In this document: one piece after another, positions 1 to 6,529 of the stretch
How positions within the stretch are numbered: the stretch's first letter is position 1
Layout: the number at the start of each line of letters is the position of its first letter
Source: Desulfobacula sp.
Lineage (GTDB): Bacteria > Desulfobacterota > Desulfobacteria > Desulfobacterales > Desulfobacteraceae
Direction: 5' to 3'
Length of the DNA: 7,469 bases
Assembly (NCBI RefSeq): GCF_021107415.1
Contig: NZ_JAIOSW010000139.1
Location: 1-7,469, forward strand
The notes under the pieces: generated by a model
The model's database searches: none
The model's input: only the letters and a program-made list of their open reading frames with translations
Told to the model about the DNA's origin: nothing
Position numbers and translations under genes: made by a program

Positions 1-559
1 CAAAGCAAAGATGAGCTCCCTGGGCTTTGAGTACAGAATAAAAATTTCGAAGACCGTTGCGCTGTTTTTTTGCTATGTCGGGGTTGGTAATATTGTCTAA
101 TATAGGTTTGTCATATTCATCAACAAGGACGGCAACACGCTGCCCTGTTTTTTCGTGCAGCTTGCGGATAAGTTCATGGAGTTGATCTGAAGGTTCTTTT
201 CGTTTTAATTGAATTCTATAAAGGGTTGCGCAGTCTTCTATCTGGTGCAGAAGTTTTTCATTTAGTCTATCAGCAGAATTAAGGAGTGATGCAGCAAAAT
301 CAATGCGTATTACAGGATATTTTTTGCTCCAGTCCCAGTGGTTTTCAAGATAGAGACCTTGAAATAGTTTTTTATTTCCCAGAAAAGCTTCTGCAATTGT
401 ATCTATGAGCAGGCTTTTACCAAAACGGCGGGGCCGGGATAGAAAATAAAATTCTCCGTGATTAATTAATTTGGCTATAAGTTTGGTTTTATCAGCATAA
501 CAATAATTGCCTTTGCGGATTTTACTGAATGTTTGAATGCCTATTGGTAATTTTTGCAT
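1..559 (-). CDS. DUF1703/AAA-ATPase-like protein, N-terminal part (C-terminus beyond window)
   Basis: Reading leftward from the ATG at 559 gives 186 open codons running off the window edge. Near the N-terminus the protein has the usual I-G-x-x-x-F-x-x-I-R and Y-x-Y-x-D-K-T motifs (residues 6-25). A P-loop-like RPRRFGKSLL follows at 42-51, and a Walker-B-like VLVDEYDKPI at about 144-153. The NGLRNFYSVLKAQ stretch (about 168-180) is also typical. This is the AAA-ATPase-like family (PF09820), normally about 500-550 residues with a C-terminal PD-(D/E)XK nuclease-like DUF1703 domain; that domain would lie outside the window. The family is often present in many copies per genome and its cellular role is not established; nuclease or mobile-element roles are only conjecture. 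A weak AAAGG (575-571) lies 11 nt before the ATG. It is divergent from the TPR gene. Family assignment is strong; function is unknown. Confidence 0.9.
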   Translation of the reverse strand, partial: MQKLPIGIQTFSKIRKGNYCYADKTKLIAKLINHGEFYFLSRPRRFGKSLLIDTIAEAFLGNKKLFQGLYLENHWDWSKKYPVIRIDFAASLLNSADRLNEKLLHQIEDCATLYRIQLKRKEPSDQLHELIRKLHEKTGQRVAVLVDEYDKPILDNITNPDIAKKQRNGLRNFYSVLKAQGAHLCF

Positions 560-610
560 ACTTTACTTACCTTTAAGTTATTGCTGTAACTTCTTATACT
601 TAATAGATTA

Positions 611-639
611 AATTTAATAGTATATAATCGGGGTGTCAA
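611..639 (-). promoter_or_regulatory. Candidate sigma70 promoter of the ATPase-like gene
   Basis: On the minus strand a perfect TTGACA (639-634) is followed after 17 bp by TAAATT (616-611, four of six consensus bases). The predicted start near 605 would give a leader of about 45 nt before the ATG at 559. This is seen by eye only. Confidence 0.5.
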
Positions 640-663
640 GGAGAATATTCTTCTGTTTTGTGT

Positions 664-692
664 TTGATTATGCCTTTTACTGTTTGTATAAT
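664..692 (+). promoter_or_regulatory. Candidate distal sigma70 promoter of the TPR lipoprotein gene
   Basis: TTGATT (664-669) and a perfect TATAAT (687-692) are separated by exactly 17 bp. Transcription from about 699 would give a leader of about 83 nt. It is back to back with the minus-strand promoter at 611-639. Confidence 0.5.
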
Positions 693-719
693 AACGCACA
701 TAATGCTACTAAAATACAT

Positions 720-748
720 TTGAAACTGGAAGACTAAAAGAGTACAAT
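720..748 (+). promoter_or_regulatory. Candidate proximal sigma70 promoter of the TPR lipoprotein gene
   Basis: TTGAAA (720-725), a 17-bp spacer and TACAAT (743-748) form a second good match, giving a short leader of about 27 nt. It could act with or instead of the distal promoter. Confidence 0.45.
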
Positions 749-781
749 TTCAATATTTACAAGATAAATCATACCGCAATT

Positions 782-2062
782 ATGCCTTTAAAAAGATTTT
801 ATAAAGATAGCCGATTTCTGGTATTATTAAGTATTATTTTATTTTGCCATATTTCCTGTGCGAAAAGTCCGGAAACCCGTTTCAAAGATCTGGTTACTGA
901 AGGTAACAGCAGTTTTGCACACAGGGAATATAAAAAGGCTCTTTCTTTCTGGAAGGATGCATTAAAAATTCAGCCGGCATCGATTGCGGTTCTAAAAAAT
1001 ATTGCCAAGGCATATCTGCGGCTGGCTGAATTTTCAAAAGCTGAAAAAACGTTTAATCAGATTATTCAGATACAGCCGAAAGCAGATGACATATTACTAG
1101 AGTTGACAAAACTTCAATTGGTTACAGGAAAATTTAACGATGCTGTAAACAATTGGAATAAACTTAACACCAGACATCCTGATGATCCTCATGTAAAAGC
1201 TTTATATGGAGATTTGCTGATTTTAGAAGGTCGTTTTGAGGATGCGGAAACTGCATATAAAAAGGCCATTAGAATATCGTCGGATAACGAGATTGTATTG
1301 ATTAAGCTGGCGGCTTGTTATATAGCGCAAGATAAGATTGATATGGCTCAACAGACGTTTGAAACAGCAATATCAAACAAGACTCAGTCAACAGATGTAC
1401 TGCTCCAGATTGCGAATTACTGGAAACTTAAAGACAGGATGGAAGATGCTGAAGTGTCGATCCAAAAAGCCATTCAACTGGAGCCTGAAGATTTATCGAT
1501 TCAAATGATATTGGCACGATTCTATTTTAATACCAACCAATATCAAGATTCTCGGATAATTGTTGAAAAACTGATCGACCAGGCTCCGGAAAACAGGCCT
1601 TTAAAAAAATATTTGATTAAAATACTTCTTGCCCAAAATCAGTTAGAAAAGATACCTTTACTTTTGGAAAATTATAAAGCTGAAATGAAAAATGATCTTG
1701 AATTCAATCTTCTGGCCGGTAAATATTATCTTTTCATCAAAAATCCAATAATCGCTGAAGAGCATTTTAAACGGGTGACCCGGGAAAAATCCGATCACTT
1801 TCTGGCACATTATCTTCTGGGTGTTACATATCTTTTAGGCGAGCATGTCTACCTTGCACAGCAGAGCCTTATTAAATCACTTTCCCTTAATCCGTCATTT
1901 TCTGAAGCGCAAATGGCACTTGCCGGAATTTATGGGAAAAATAACAACTGGGAAAAACAGACGGATATTCTGAAATTATGTTTAAAAAATGTTCCTGATT
2001 ATTTGGATGGATATATTAAACTTGCTGAGCTTTATATACAAAAAGACAAATCAATCATCTGA
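782..2062 (+). CDS. TPR-repeat lipoprotein, C-terminally truncated by a frameshift
   Basis: The 426-residue product opens with a basic n-region and hydrophobic stretch (about 11-22), followed by a lipobox-like HISC ending at Cys26. Ala27 and Lys28 follow, with no Asp at +2, so outer-membrane sorting is the default expectation. From about residue 37 to the end it is a near-continuous array of about 12 degenerate 34-residue tetratricopeptide repeats (for example A-x-Y-x-x-G-x-x-x-x-A ending in P). TPR arrays bind other proteins; the partner cannot be told from sequence. It resembles periplasmic or outer-membrane TPR lipoproteins used in secretion or polysaccharide export, but no such genes are nearby. 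No Shine-Dalgarno is visible and there is no alternative ATG/GTG/TTG nearby upstream, so the start rests on the signal peptide. The frame ends in the middle of the last repeat; the missing tail follows out of frame to 2229. Either a decaying gene or a sequence error. Confidence 0.85.
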   Translation: MPLKRFYKDSRFLVLLSIILFCHISCAKSPETRFKDLVTEGNSSFAHREYKKALSFWKDALKIQPASIAVLKNIAKAYLRLAEFSKAEKTFNQIIQIQPKADDILLELTKLQLVTGKFNDAVNNWNKLNTRHPDDPHVKALYGDLLILEGRFEDAETAYKKAIRISSDNEIVLIKLAACYIAQDKIDMAQQTFETAISNKTQSTDVLLQIANYWKLKDRMEDAEVSIQKAIQLEPEDLSIQMILARFYFNTNQYQDSRIIVEKLIDQAPENRPLKKYLIKILLAQNQLEKIPLLLENYKAEMKNDLEFNLLAGKYYLFIKNPIIAEEHFKRVTREKSDHFLAHYLLGVTYLLGEHVYLAQQSLIKSLSLNPSFSEAQMALAGIYGKNNNWEKQTDILKLCLKNVPDYLDGYIKLAELYIQKDKSII

Positions 2063-2229
2063 AAAATGCATGCATCCTGTCACCTGAAAACCCCATCACC
2101 CATTATCATTTAGGTCAAGCCCAGCTGGGTGCCGGAAGAAATGATGAAGGTCGACTCAGTTTGCAACAGGCAATATCCTTGAATCTGTCCTCTCCTTATC
2201 TTGAAAAAGCTGAGAAGCTTTTGGAATGA
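2062..2229 (+). pseudogene. Out-of-frame C-terminal tail of the TPR lipoprotein
   Basis: In the frame offset from the main reading frame (codons from 2062), an open stretch encodes a second TPR helix (KNACILSPENP) and a complete repeat (HYHLGQAQLGAGRNDEG, then LSLQQAISLN). It ends with EKAEKLLE and TGA at 2227-2229. There are no internal stops and it has no start of its own, so it is the displaced end of the upstream gene. Measured from the Leu codon at 2021 to the equivalent Leu codon at 2110, the junction repeat is 89 nt instead of the canonical 102. This suggests a loss of about 13 nt around 2045-2055, removing the turn between the two TPR helices. An intact ancestor would have been about 485 residues long. 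Confidence 0.85.
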
Positions 2230-2245
2230 TTTGTAAACTTCTGAT

Positions 2246-2395
2246 CTATGCTTTGATCATTTGGCGCAGCACATAGTGAAGGATACCGCCGTTTCTAAGA
2301 TAATCAATTTCAATGTCTGTGTTGAGCTTAACAATGACTTGAAAAGTATTCTCTTTGCCGTCCTTCAAGGCTTTAACACTTAAAATGCCATTGGA
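2246..2395 (-). pseudogene. acnA: C-terminal remnant of an AcnA-type aconitase
   Basis: Immediately after the ligase TAG and in the same frame, 49 sense codons run to a TAG at 2248-2246. The translation includes KALKDGKENTFQVIVKL and EIDYLRNGGILHYVLRQMIKA. This is the characteristic end of monomeric AcnA/IRP-type aconitate hydratase; E. coli AcnA, as I recall it, ends in a very similar NDGILHYVIRNMLK. Full enzymes are about 890 residues and need three cluster-ligating cysteines, none of which is here, so the fragment cannot be active. There is no start codon or ribosome binding site of its own. Its sequence looks well conserved, suggesting a fairly recent deletion that removed everything from the ligase stop to about 50 codons before the aconitase end. 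It lies tail to tail with the broken TPR tail, 16 bp away. Confidence 0.85.
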
Positions 2396-4081
2396 CTATG
2401 TGTTTTCTTCTTTTCTTAAATCCTTTCTTAAAATTTTACCCACATTGGATTTTGGCAGCTCCTGCCGGAATTCAATCTCAATGGGTAATTTGTATTTGGC
2501 AAGCTTTGTATCGCAATAGTCAATAACTTCACGTTCAGTCATTTCTTCACCTTCCTTGAGGATAACAAATGCTTTTACTGCTTCACCGCGTTTTTCATGG
2601 GGGATACCAACACAGCAGGCTTCAAGGATCTTGGGATGTTCGAACAGGACTTCGTCAATATCCCTTGGATATACATTAAATCCTCCGGAGATAATCATGT
2701 CCTTGATACGATCTACAATATAGAAGTATCCGTCTTCATCCATTTTGGCCACATCCCCGGTGCAAAGGAAGCCATCTTGGGTTAATGTTTTTTCTGTTTC
2801 ATCCGGTTTCTTGAGATAGCCTTTCATGATCTGGGGCCCCCGCATGAGAAGTTCTCCTGGTTCACCAATGGGCATTTCGCGGGTTATATCTTTCAGATCA
2901 ACAATCTTGCATTCGGTTTCTGGGATGGGAATACCGATACTGCCTTGTTTTCTAACCCCGTTAAAGGGATTGATATGGGTTACCGGTGTGGATTCTGTCA
3001 GGCCGAATCCTTCAACAATGATTGAGCCTGTTTTTTCCTGGAAATTGTTAATCACTTCCAAAGGCAGAGGGGCACTGCCTGAAAAACATCCTTTAATGCT
3101 TGTAAGATCAGTATGTTCAAAATCAGGATGGTCCAGCATACCGATATACATGGTGGGGACCAATGGGGCAAAAGTAACCTTGAATTTACTGATGGCTTCG
3201 AGCAAAGGTTCAGGTTGGGGTTTGGGTACCAGTACATTGGCCCATCCCATCTTGATGGCAAAATTCATTGAAACCGTCATTCCAAAAACATGAAAGATCG
3301 GCAGGGCACCCAGCATGATTTCAGCGCCTTTTTCAAAGGTCGGAAACCAGGCTACGGCCTGTTGGATCTGATAGCTGATATTTTTATGCGTCAGCATGAC
3401 ACCCTTAGAGACGCCTGTTGTTCCACCCGTGTATTGGTACATGGCCACATCATCAATATTCACGTCTGCCTGGGTATAGTCAGGAGTGACCTTTGCAATG
3501 ACATCTTTGAATTTGTAAAGATCCTTTGCCGGCGTTACATCTGCTGCAAGACCTTTCTTTTTTGCTACAAGTGGGAATAAAAGGCGTTTAACAAAGGGAA
3601 GATAGTCACCGATTGAGCAATAAACAATGGTTTTAATATTTGTTTTTTCTCGAAGTTTGACCATCCGGTTTGCAAGAAGGTCAAGTGTAATCAAAAAAGT
3701 TGAATTAGAATCGGTAAACTGGTGTTCCAATTCCCTGTCGGAGTAGAGGGGATTATTAAGAACAACAATGCCGCCGATTCTAAGGGTGGCATAATAGGCG
3801 ACAACACAGGGGATAACATTGGGAAGCAGTATGGCAACACTGTCTCCTTTTTTTATTCCGAAATCTTTTAAGACCGCAGTAAACCTTGCTACCATTTCAT
3901 TGAGTTCTTTGAAAGTGAGTGTAAACCCCTGGAAAATCAAGGCCGGGTAATTCGGGAAATTTTGAGTAGATTCTTCAAGATATTGGGGAATCAGAATATC
4001 CTCAAAGTCAATAGAGCTTTTTACACCTTGTTCATAGGAGTCGAGCCATATTTTTTTTGCATAATCGTTTTCGTTGGACAT
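2396..4081 (-). CDS. fadD: Long-chain fatty-acid--CoA ligase (FadD-type, AMP-forming)
   Basis: Activates fatty acids to acyl-CoA through an acyl-adenylate, feeding beta-oxidation or lipid synthesis; expected in the cytoplasm or loosely membrane-bound. All hallmarks of the ANL adenylating superfamily are present. These are the P-loop TGGTTGVSKG (residues 218-227), FGLTEST (359-365), TGD (441-443), the hinge region VDRIKDMIISGGFNVYP (456-472), and the C-terminal catalytic lysine in SNVGKILR (about 549). The length of 561 residues matches FadD enzymes. The ATG at 4081 is chosen over the in-frame ATG at 4087 because AAGGAG (4093-4088) abuts the latter but lies 6 nt before the former; the product begins MSNENDY. 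The gene has its own promoter-like sequence and runs tail to tail with the TPR gene. Its stop is followed in frame by an aconitase remnant. Substrate chain length cannot be read from sequence; a medium-chain or aromatic acid ligase is a lesser alternative. Confidence 0.92.
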   Translation of the reverse strand: MSNENDYAKKIWLDSYEQGVKSSIDFEDILIPQYLEESTQNFPNYPALIFQGFTLTFKELNEMVARFTAVLKDFGIKKGDSVAILLPNVIPCVVAYYATLRIGGIVVLNNPLYSDRELEHQFTDSNSTFLITLDLLANRMVKLREKTNIKTIVYCSIGDYLPFVKRLLFPLVAKKKGLAADVTPAKDLYKFKDVIAKVTPDYTQADVNIDDVAMYQYTGGTTGVSKGVMLTHKNISYQIQQAVAWFPTFEKGAEIMLGALPIFHVFGMTVSMNFAIKMGWANVLVPKPQPEPLLEAISKFKVTFAPLVPTMYIGMLDHPDFEHTDLTSIKGCFSGSAPLPLEVINNFQEKTGSIIVEGFGLTESTPVTHINPFNGVRKQGSIGIPIPETECKIVDLKDITREMPIGEPGELLMRGPQIMKGYLKKPDETEKTLTQDGFLCTGDVAKMDEDGYFYIVDRIKDMIISGGFNVYPRDIDEVLFEHPKILEACCVGIPHEKRGEAVKAFVILKEGEEMTEREVIDYCDTKLAKYKLPIEIEFRQELPKSNVGKILRKDLRKEENT

Positions 4082-4132
4082 TTTCATCTCCTTCCGATTT
4101 TTATGAGTTAAAAAAGGATACTTTTGTTTTGT

Positions 4133-4162
4133 TTGATAGAAAGAAATAATGCCTTATGTCAA
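4133..4162 (-). promoter_or_regulatory. Candidate sigma70 promoter of the acyl-CoA ligase
   Basis: On the minus strand a perfect TTGACA (4162-4157) is followed after 18 bp by TATCAA (4138-4133, four of six bases). The predicted start near 4127 leaves a leader of about 45 nt ahead of the strong AAGGAG. I see no clear FadR-like or other operator. Confidence 0.45.
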
Positions 4163-4253
4163 GAAAAAAATAAAAAAGTAAACATTGTTTATGCGGTTGA
4201 ATGGAATTTATTAAAAGAAATATAAGAATCTGATTTTTATCAATTCATTTATC

Positions 4254-4283
4254 TTGAAAAAATATATTTTTTTGTGGTAGGTT
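4254..4283 (+). promoter_or_regulatory. Weak candidate promoter region of the aspartokinase gene
   Basis: A very AT-rich stretch precedes the gene. TTGAAA (4254-4259) with TAGGTT (4278-4283) 18 bp later would make an almost leaderless transcript. Alternatively TATATT (4263-4268) could be a -10 box without a clear -35. Neither is convincing alone. Confidence 0.25.
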
Positions 4284-4290
4284 GCTGGCC

Positions 4291-5658
4291 ATGAAAGTTA
4301 TTAAAATAGGTGGTGGTTGCCTTAAAGACGGACCGGCTGCCGGAAAGATTATAAAGCTGATTGCAAAAAGAGGTGAGGGAGATATTTTTGTTGTGTCAGC
4401 CTTTTATGGTGTAACAGATATCTTGATTTCCGGTATTGAAAAAGCCCTGGATAACGAAGATAATATCCCGTCGATTATTACCAGTCTAAAGACATTGCAC
4501 AATACTATCATCAAGAGTCTTATTGATGATATAAATAAGAGAAAGCAATTGTCCAAAGATCTTTCCGGATTTTTCCAAAAACTGGAAAGATATTATTATG
4601 GTGTCAGCTTTACCAGGGAAGCAACGCCAAGGATGAAGGATATGATTGCCACCTATGGTGAACGGATATCTGCACATATTCTTTCAAAATCCTTATCAAG
4701 CATGGGCAAGGAAAGTTGCTGTCTTTTGCCTGAAGATGCAGGAATCATTTCCGACGGCAAGTTCATGGATGCATCGGCTCTTATGACAAAAACATCAAGA
4801 AATCTAATAGCTGCAATGGATTCCACCATGACGCCTGAAAAGATTGTTTTTATCCCTGGTTTTTACGGGATGAGTGAATCCGGGGATATCACAACCTTTG
4901 GCCGGGGTGGATCTGATTATTCTGCTGCGGTTGTGGCGGCATCCATCAAGGCGGATGTGCTGGAAATCTGGAAGGATACCCAGGGGTTTATGACAGCCGA
5001 TCCTGATAATATTCCCCATTGTAAACTGATTCCGGAACTCACTTATGAAGAAGCAGCAGAACTCTCCTATACAGGAGCCGGCATTTTACACCCCCGAACG
5101 GTTGAACCAGTAAAAAAGGCAGGGATTGATATTGTCATTAAAAACACCTATCATCCGAATGCTCCCGGAAGCCGTATCACAAAAAATGCCTATACTGCCC
5201 CAAAAATCATTAAAAGTGTTTCCTATACAACAGATGTGTCTGTATTGAAAATTTATGCAACAGGCATTGGGGCAAGATTCGGGATTTTATCCCAGATTAC
5301 GGAGAACCTGGCATCATCAGGAATCAATATTAAATCCGTGGTCACATCTCAAACCTGCATCAGCCTGTTGCTGTCCAGAAATGATATTGAAAAAGGACAT
5401 CAAAGTATTAGAAAAATCCGACCCACCCCCTACAGGAAATCATCCACGATAACCAAGGTGGCATTGGTCAGTATTGTGGGTGAAGGGCTTCAAAATAACA
5501 GGGGGATTGCTGCAAAGTGTTTTACAGCAGTTTCCGACGCCAATGTTAATATTGAGATGATCTCATCTGGTACATCCAATGCAGCATTGTATTTTCTTGT
5601 TCATGAAGACAAGCTGGATACAACTATTAATGCACTGCATAATATATTTTTTGATTAG
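4291..5658 (+). CDS. lysC: Aspartate kinase, monofunctional, two ACT domains
   Basis: Phosphorylates aspartate, the first step toward lysine/diaminopimelate, threonine and methionine. The 455-residue product has the amino-acid-kinase fold at 1-300: KIGGGC at 5-10, VVSAFYGVTD at 34-43, GER at 123-125, the family signature TTFGRGGSD at 201-209, and KDTQGFMTADP at 228-238. Two ACT domains follow (about 317-377 and 390-453), the usual site of allosteric inhibition by lysine or threonine. Length and layout resemble E. coli LysC; no homoserine dehydrogenase is fused. The glycine loop reads K-I-G-G-G-C where most aspartokinases have K-F-G-G-T/S-S. I choose ATG 4291 (MKVIKIGGG) over TTG 4282, because homologues begin this close to the motif and AGGT at 4279-4282 is 8 nt upstream. 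It stands alone, with no lysine or ectoine genes adjacent, and overlaps the convergent SH3 gene by 4 bp. Confidence 0.93.
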   Translation: MKVIKIGGGCLKDGPAAGKIIKLIAKRGEGDIFVVSAFYGVTDILISGIEKALDNEDNIPSIITSLKTLHNTIIKSLIDDINKRKQLSKDLSGFFQKLERYYYGVSFTREATPRMKDMIATYGERISAHILSKSLSSMGKESCCLLPEDAGIISDGKFMDASALMTKTSRNLIAAMDSTMTPEKIVFIPGFYGMSESGDITTFGRGGSDYSAAVVAASIKADVLEIWKDTQGFMTADPDNIPHCKLIPELTYEEAAELSYTGAGILHPRTVEPVKKAGIDIVIKNTYHPNAPGSRITKNAYTAPKIIKSVSYTTDVSVLKIYATGIGARFGILSQITENLASSGINIKSVVTSQTCISLLLSRNDIEKGHQSIRKIRPTPYRKSSTITKVALVSIVGEGLQNNRGIAAKCFTAVSDANVNIEMISSGTSNAALYFLVHEDKLDTTINALHNIFFD

Positions 5659-6377
5659 CCCAAAAGAGAGGAGGAACCTCGTTTTTTTGAAGATACACTC
5701 TGTCCGATAACCCACCCTATCAGCAAAACACCGACCCCGGATAGAAACCATTTTATCATGCCGGTTTTAAAAAGGTCTTTATTTTTTGTCTTTAGTATCT
5801 CAAGCTCCTTGGAAAGTGTCGAACTCTTCTCCTGAAGTATCTTGTTTTCTTTAACAATTTTCTGGATGTTTCTGGATTGTTCAATCAAGGTATTGTATTT
5901 ACCCCGACTATCTGACAGTGAACTGCTTAACCTTTCTTTTTCATCCAGAGCAGTTTTTAAAGAGGTTTCAAGAGACTCGTTTTTTTGAGAATATTCACTT
6001 TCTCTGAAGTTGATTTTATCTTTAATCGTCTGAGTAAGGGATTCTAATTTTGAAATTTTGTTTTCAAGCGTTTTGTTTTCCTGCTTTAATTGGTCGATAA
6101 TAAGGTTTTTCGGCAGTTCAAAAATGATAAATTTTTTATCAACCCATCCGATTTCCTTAGATCGGAGTTCAACCTTGTAGAACTCATTTTCTTCCTCCAG
6201 AATAGAGACAGGGGTATTGCTTTTCAAGGTTTTTATTACAGCATAAGAGTTGCCAGGGCCCTGTCTGAAAGTTAACAGCAGCATGTCTGAAACATAGCCG
6301 GTTTTAGCAAAACTAAGCTGTGGGAATAAACAAATTGTCATAATAAATATCATCAAATGGAAAAGTAATTTTCTCAT
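5655..6377 (-). CDS. SH3b-domain, coiled-coil, membrane-anchored protein (YgiM-like)
   Basis: The 240-residue product has a signal peptide (1-24, likely cut after SFA). A bacterial SH3 domain follows at about 26-88, including RQGPGNSYAVIKTL and the closing GWVDKKFI. Residues 90-200 are a long charged coiled coil, and a transmembrane helix lies at about 208-226. A short basic tail (SKKRG) ends the protein. This order matches the YgiM/SH3-and-anchor family (TIGR04211). The SH3b domain probably faces the periplasm and may bind peptidoglycan or protein; the exact role is unknown. The ATG at 6377 is preferred over the in-frame ATG at 6395, because the only good Shine-Dalgarno (GGAGG, 6393-6389) overlaps the upstream ATG and lies 11 nt before the downstream one. 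Its stop overlaps the aspartokinase stop by 4 bp, tail to tail, with no room for a separate terminator. Confidence 0.88.
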   Translation of the reverse strand: MRKLLFHLMIFIMTICLFPQLSFAKTGYVSDMLLLTFRQGPGNSYAVIKTLKSNTPVSILEEENEFYKVELRSKEIGWVDKKFIIFELPKNLIIDQLKQENKTLENKISKLESLTQTIKDKINFRESEYSQKNESLETSLKTALDEKERLSSSLSDSRGKYNTLIEQSRNIQKIVKENKILQEKSSTLSKELEILKTKNKDLFKTGMIKWFLSGVGVLLIGWVIGQSVSSKKRGSSSLLG

Positions 6378-6438
6378 AATTTTGTATGCCTCCATTGGTT
6401 TTTTTATTTCAATAGCAATCCTTGCACTATTTTACAAT

Positions 6439-6472
6439 AAAAAACTCTTGCCAAGATGTATACAACAAGAGT
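6439..6472 (-). terminator. Terminator-like hairpin in the leader of the SH3 gene
   Basis: Read on the minus strand, ACTCTTG (6472-6466) and CAAGAGT (6450-6444) form a 7-bp stem around a 15-nt loop, with a run of six T (6444-6439) right after. The loop contains the palindrome TGTATACA (6464-6457). The SH3 start is about 60 nt downstream and no minus-strand gene lies upstream, so if it works it would act as a leader attenuator or stop an antisense transcript. The stem is only moderately GC-rich, so strength is doubtful. Confidence 0.35.
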
Positions 6473-6485
6473 ATCAATTAAGTTT

Positions 6486-6529
6486 ACGTGTGACCTTCAG
6501 GTTACGCGTGACCTTTAGGTCACGAAGGT
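6486..6529. repeat. Tandem 18-bp palindromic repeats (ACCT/AGGT half-sites)
   Basis: Two direct copies abut: GTGACCTTCAGGTTACGC (6490-6507) and GTGACCTTTAGGTCACGA (6508-6525), 15 of 18 bases identical. Each copy is itself a palindrome. Copy 2 forms a perfect 8-bp inverted repeat CGTGACCT-TT-AGGTCACG (6507-6524). Copy 1 extends to an 11-bp stem (6486-6496 with 6499-6509) containing two G-T pairs. A further half-site, AAGGT, follows at 6525-6529. The block lies between two divergent genes and is much richer in GC than its surroundings. A protein operator or an RNA structure are both plausible. It is not a CRP-type site, as the spacing between GTGA and TCAC is 8 bp, not 6. Confidence 0.8.

Noticed and set aside
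2205..2222. AAAAGCT-GAGA-AGCTTTT hairpin near the TPR tail, possible terminator for the minus-strand ligase
   Set aside because: The stem is mostly A-T, and it lies within the coding sequence of the displaced TPR tail with no clean T-run on the minus strand; too weak to call.
2396..2398. TAG between ligase and aconitase remnant as a pyrrolysine or readthrough codon
   Set aside because: The ligase is full length at this point and the following codons are a recognisable aconitase end, so a plain stop after a deletion is simpler; no stop-codon-recoding element is visible.
2826..3580. Plus-strand open frames of 155 and 96 codons opposite the acyl-CoA ligase
   Set aside because: They lie antisense to a complete, motif-rich ligase gene and show no recognisable domain or ribosome binding site.
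5668..5688. GAGG/CCTC hairpin followed by seven T after the aspartokinase stop
   Set aside because: Only four base pairs in the stem, inside the SH3 coding region; the T-run is explained by Lys codons on the other strand.
6090..6275. Plus-strand open frame opposite the SH3 protein
   Set aside because: Short, without a ribosome binding site, and fully explained as a shadow of the SH3/coiled-coil gene.
6507..6524. CRP/FNR operator
   Set aside because: The GTGA and TCAC halves are 8 bp apart, whereas CRP sites need 6, and the flanks do not match FNR sites.
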